Assembly: GCA_013398295.1 (NCBI GenBank)
Contig: VZSF01006833.1
Coordinates: 186,001 to 250,000, forward strand
Length of the DNA: 64,000 nt
Direction: 5' to 3'
From: Chionis minor
Lineage: Eukaryota; Chordata; Aves; Charadriiformes; Chionididae
The position numbers were made by a program, and so were the translations under genes. Within the stretch, counting starts at the first letter, position 1, and every line of letters begins with the position of its first letter. The notes under the pieces were generated by a model. It did no database searches. It had not been told where the DNA came from and worked only from the letters and a program-made list of their open reading frames with translations. Of this stretch, positions 63,944-64,000 are shown piece after piece.

Positions 63944-64000
63944 TGGTGGTGGGTTGAGCCCAGCTGAGCCCCCACCTAGCTGCTGGCCCACCGCCCTGTG
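63944..64000. repeat. Possible start of an avian interspersed repeat at the window edge
   Basis: The string TGGTGGGTTGAGCCCAGCTG with GCTGCTGGCCCACC after it resembles the edge of a common avian repeat (GTGGGTTGACC...GCCCACC) that I associate with LTR-type elements. It is cut by the end of the window and the family is not certain. Confidence 0.25.

Overview
The window looks like nuclear DNA of a bird. CR1 LINE fragments are scattered throughout and end in the (ATTCTATG)n, (ATTCTGTG)n or (ATTCT)n tails typical of avian CR1. The genes are intron-split and start at CpG islands, one interrupted by an assembly gap, and old MIR-like, SINE-like and L2-like remnants are present. No bacterial, organellar or intact viral genes are seen. 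The species cannot be named from this sequence.

Layout. Positions 1-9.4 kb belong to a minus-strand gene recognised from one perfect 48-bp exon at 7293-7340, FKBP1B (FKBP12.6); its first exon probably lies in the 522-bp gap at 9633-10154 and the later exons lie left of the window. The gap sits in a CpG island (about 9.4-10.5 kb) that probably serves as a two-way promoter: FKBP1B to the left and WDCP to the right, the head-to-head order I know from human 2p23.3. From 10.5 to 40.3 kb lies the first WDCP gene (copy A): a long 5' intron, a large coding exon (25400-27316) and two small coding exons (36253-36373, 40146-40312), giving 734 residues. From 40.3 to 52.2 kb is AT-rich sequence without a recognisable gene. 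A second GC-rich block and CpG island (52.2-53.8 kb) is followed by a second complete WDCP gene (copy B) on the same strand: coding exons 56150-58012, 60717-60834 and 63070-63341, giving 750 residues.

Main result. WDCP is single-copy in human as far as I know, but here two intact copies lie in tandem, with the same exon boundaries and phases. By eye they are about 80% identical in the N-terminal WD-like half and clearly less in the C-terminal half, too diverged to be an assembly duplicate. Copy A keeps the ancestral neighbour FKBP1B. Copy B has its own CpG-island promoter, shorter introns, more CpG and GC in coding sequence, and a new C-terminal tail made of 17-residue repeats. This looks like an old duplication with both copies retained and promoters separated.

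The rest is intronic or intergenic DNA with repeats: nine clear or likely CR1 fragments (one with a 360-codon open RT-domain frame, one with a foldback at its 5' end), a MIR-like SINE, a tRNA-SINE-like piece, an L2-like RT fossil, and a promoter minisatellite carrying CCAAT/YY1-like boxes.
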